A DNA stretch of 64,000 nucleotides from Mucilaginibacter pineti (lineage in GTDB: Bacteria > Bacteroidota > Bacteroidia > Sphingobacteriales > Sphingobacteriaceae): positions 84,317 to 148,316 of the forward strand of contig NZ_FNAI01000016.1 of assembly GCF_900101875.1 (NCBI RefSeq), written 5' to 3'. The notes under the pieces are model-generated. The model worked only from the letters and a program-made list of their open reading frames with translations, searched no databases and was not told the origin of the DNA. A program made the position numbers and the translations under genes. The number at the start of each line of letters is the position of its first letter. Position 1 is the stretch's first letter. Shown here in pieces: positions 63,138 to 64,000 of this stretch.

Positions 63138-63194
63138 AAAAAGCCTTGAAGTTCGAACTTCTCTATTGAGAATCAATAACTTACAAGGCTTTTT
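63138..63194 (+). terminator. Terminator of tRNA-Met
   Basis: AAAAAGCCTTG pairs perfectly with CAAGGCTTTTT around a 35-base loop that contains the palindrome GAAGTTCGAACTTC. The T run follows on the plus strand. Confidence 0.6.
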
Positions 63195-63262
63195 CATTTT
63201 CTAACAAGGCTTATTGATTCAATGGGTATTCAAGTAAAAAACTGATAATCAACTTCTTAGTT

Positions 63263-63277
63263 GTTCGATCCTGCTCC
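63263..63277 (+). other. Duplicate of the tRNA-Met 3' part, candidate attachment site
   Basis: GTTCGATCCTGCTCC is identical to 63107-63121 inside the T-arm of tRNA-Met, 156 bases upstream. Such short 3' duplicates mark the crossover core of elements integrated in tRNA genes. The bases on both sides differ. Confidence 0.55.
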
Positions 63278-63493
63278 GGTTACCCAAGCAAGTTCAAAAC
63301 CAAAACAACTTACTACAAACCAGACAGTTACAAGTTCGAACTTTTTTAGCGATTATAAATGCTATTATAATTCAAAAAAGCAAGTCAGTATCTTAGTTAG
63401 GGTTATTTACATAGTGCGACATTTCTACTTAAAGGTTCTTTTCCTTTTATATCTTTAATTTGAATTGTATCATTATATTGTTTAGACCACTAA

Positions 63494-63906
63494 TTATGAA
63501 TGGTAAATAAGTTTCATAGCCAATCCATACTGCTTTATATCAAAATCGGTTCCATTAAAAGTGAGATTTGCCGGAGAAATTAGCCCTATTAATCTCCGCT
63601 GGTCTTTTGTGTTTGCCATCTTAAAAAAATCATATAGTCTCAATATTGAGCTCCCTTGATTATGTACAGATACTCCGAATTTCTCTACGTAATCTGGGTT
63701 ATTATCCACAATTTCCTGTAGCGCTTGTAGTTTCGTTATATAATCTGTTTTGATAGTTTCGAACTCGTTCAAGCTTAAGTTTTGACTTAACAAAAGTTCA
63801 CGAGCGCGATTAAACCTGGAATGTTCTATATTCAATTGCTTAATTGCAGTAGACCGTTTCTCTATTTTTAAGCACATTTTGATTTCATAACATTCTTTAA
63901 GTATTG
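63494..63906 (-). pseudogene. Large serine recombinase, C-terminal fragment
   Basis: About 136 residues are left. AIKQLNIEHSRFNRARELLL, a coiled-coil stretch with TIKTDYITKLQALQ, and the end DQRRLIGLISPANLTFNGTD then AMKLIY match the C-terminal coiled coil and tail of Bacteroidota site-specific serine recombinases (recombinase plus zinc-ribbon type). The catalytic serine domain and recombinase domain are missing because an IS21-like end begins at about 63905-63907; codons that continue the frame past this point come from the IS. The fragment lies about 220 bases from the tRNA-derived repeat. Confidence 0.65.
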
Positions 63907-64000
63907 TGGAGATTCCGCTCAAACTGACCACCCCATTCCGGTTTAAAGTGACCACCCGTTCCGGGTTCAAACTGACCACCCCATTCCGGAGCAAACTGAC
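63905..64000. mobile_element. Repeat-bearing end of an IS21-like element (partial)
   Basis: The end begins TGTGGAGATTCCGCTC and carries four copies of AAACTGACCACCCCATTCCG (starts 63921, 63945, 63969 and 63993) with an exact 24-base period; the second copy has changes and the fourth is cut by the window edge. Multiple terminal repeats and a TG start suit the IS21 family. The transposase genes lie beyond the window, so the family call is inferred. Confidence 0.6.

Larger units (their letters stand above)
63128..63493. other. AT-rich stretch after tRNA-Met
   Basis: 366 bases without a supported gene. It holds a terminator hairpin (63138-63194), a 15-base copy of the tRNA 3' part (63263-63277), and two copies of the perfect palindrome AAGTTCGAACTT (63149-63160 and 63332-63343). 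Composition is more AT-rich than the genes to the left. Confidence 0.6.

Noticed and set aside
63261..63458. Plus-strand open frame of 65 codons starting in the tRNA-derived repeat
   Set aside because: Its start codes through the repeat, composition is random AT-rich, and no motif or neighbour supports it.
63921..64000. Regularly spaced repeats as a CRISPR array
   Set aside because: The 24-base period leaves only about three bases between near-identical repeats; there is no spacer, and the copies fit IS terminal repeats.

Overview
The window is a piece of a Bacteroidota chromosome, most likely from the Sphingobacteriaceae and close to Mucilaginibacter or Pedobacter. The grounds are the gene repertoire (DUF2480, DUF3108, DUF3109, DUF4834 and DUF6427 proteins, a START-like 126-residue protein, a TamB gene divergent from tsaD), several TAnnTTTG promoter octamers of the Bacteroidota type, the rarity of Shine-Dalgarno sequences, and moderate GC content. 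The genus is inferred from general familiarity, not from a search.

Layout. 1-662 is the start of gmd (GDP-mannose 4,6-dehydratase), cut by the left edge. 858-9770 is a minus-strand housekeeping block: DUF3109, DUF3108, DUF2480, a PpiD-type chaperone, LptC, an outer-membrane barrel, coaX, purQ and a DUF6427 membrane protein. 9815-14217 holds a GNGHISR glycosyltransferase, an LpxH-type hydrolase with a 36-residue membrane peptide beside it, a DinB-like protein, a YjjG nucleotidase and upp. 14348-20929 reads right: a GNAT-MarR pair with a candidate operator inside its promoter, uvrB, two small membrane genes and a YfhO-like protein. 21052-21514 is an antitoxin/YoeB pair whose toxin is frameshifted. 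21519-28592 is a surface-polysaccharide block: four glycosyltransferases, a methyltransferase and a flippase. typA follows.

30819-36398 combines two alpha/beta-hydrolase esterases, a RimK-like ATP-grasp ligase, a DUF4262 protein, a YbdK/GCS2-type carboxylate-amine ligase and a class I glutamine amidotransferase with an altered nucleophile elbow. This looks like a small-molecule or peptide ligation and release pathway and is the best candidate here for an undescribed system. After it come an adaptor/TolC pair without an inner-membrane pump, a polysaccharide deacetylase, aconitase, a RAYT-type transposase flanked by its own paired-hairpin repeats, uvrA, an ECF sigma factor, nth, recA, an oligopeptide-binding lipoprotein, an orphan CdiI-type immunity gene, tsaD, tamB, ribBA, an LptF/G permease and a START-like protein.

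The right end is a probable integration site. tRNA-Met(CAU) is followed by a 15-bp copy of its own 3' part, then AT-rich DNA, then the C-terminal fragment of a large serine recombinase that is broken by the repeat-bearing end of an IS21-like element running off the window.

The intergenic DNA is unusually rich in snap-back repeats. At least seven elements are bounded by TGTCATT...AATGACA. Others begin with TTGTCTGAAC, or are built from short words such as AGATGTGCAGAT, GGTTCATTGG or TTTAGAATTT. Many sit at operon ends or between convergent or divergent genes.
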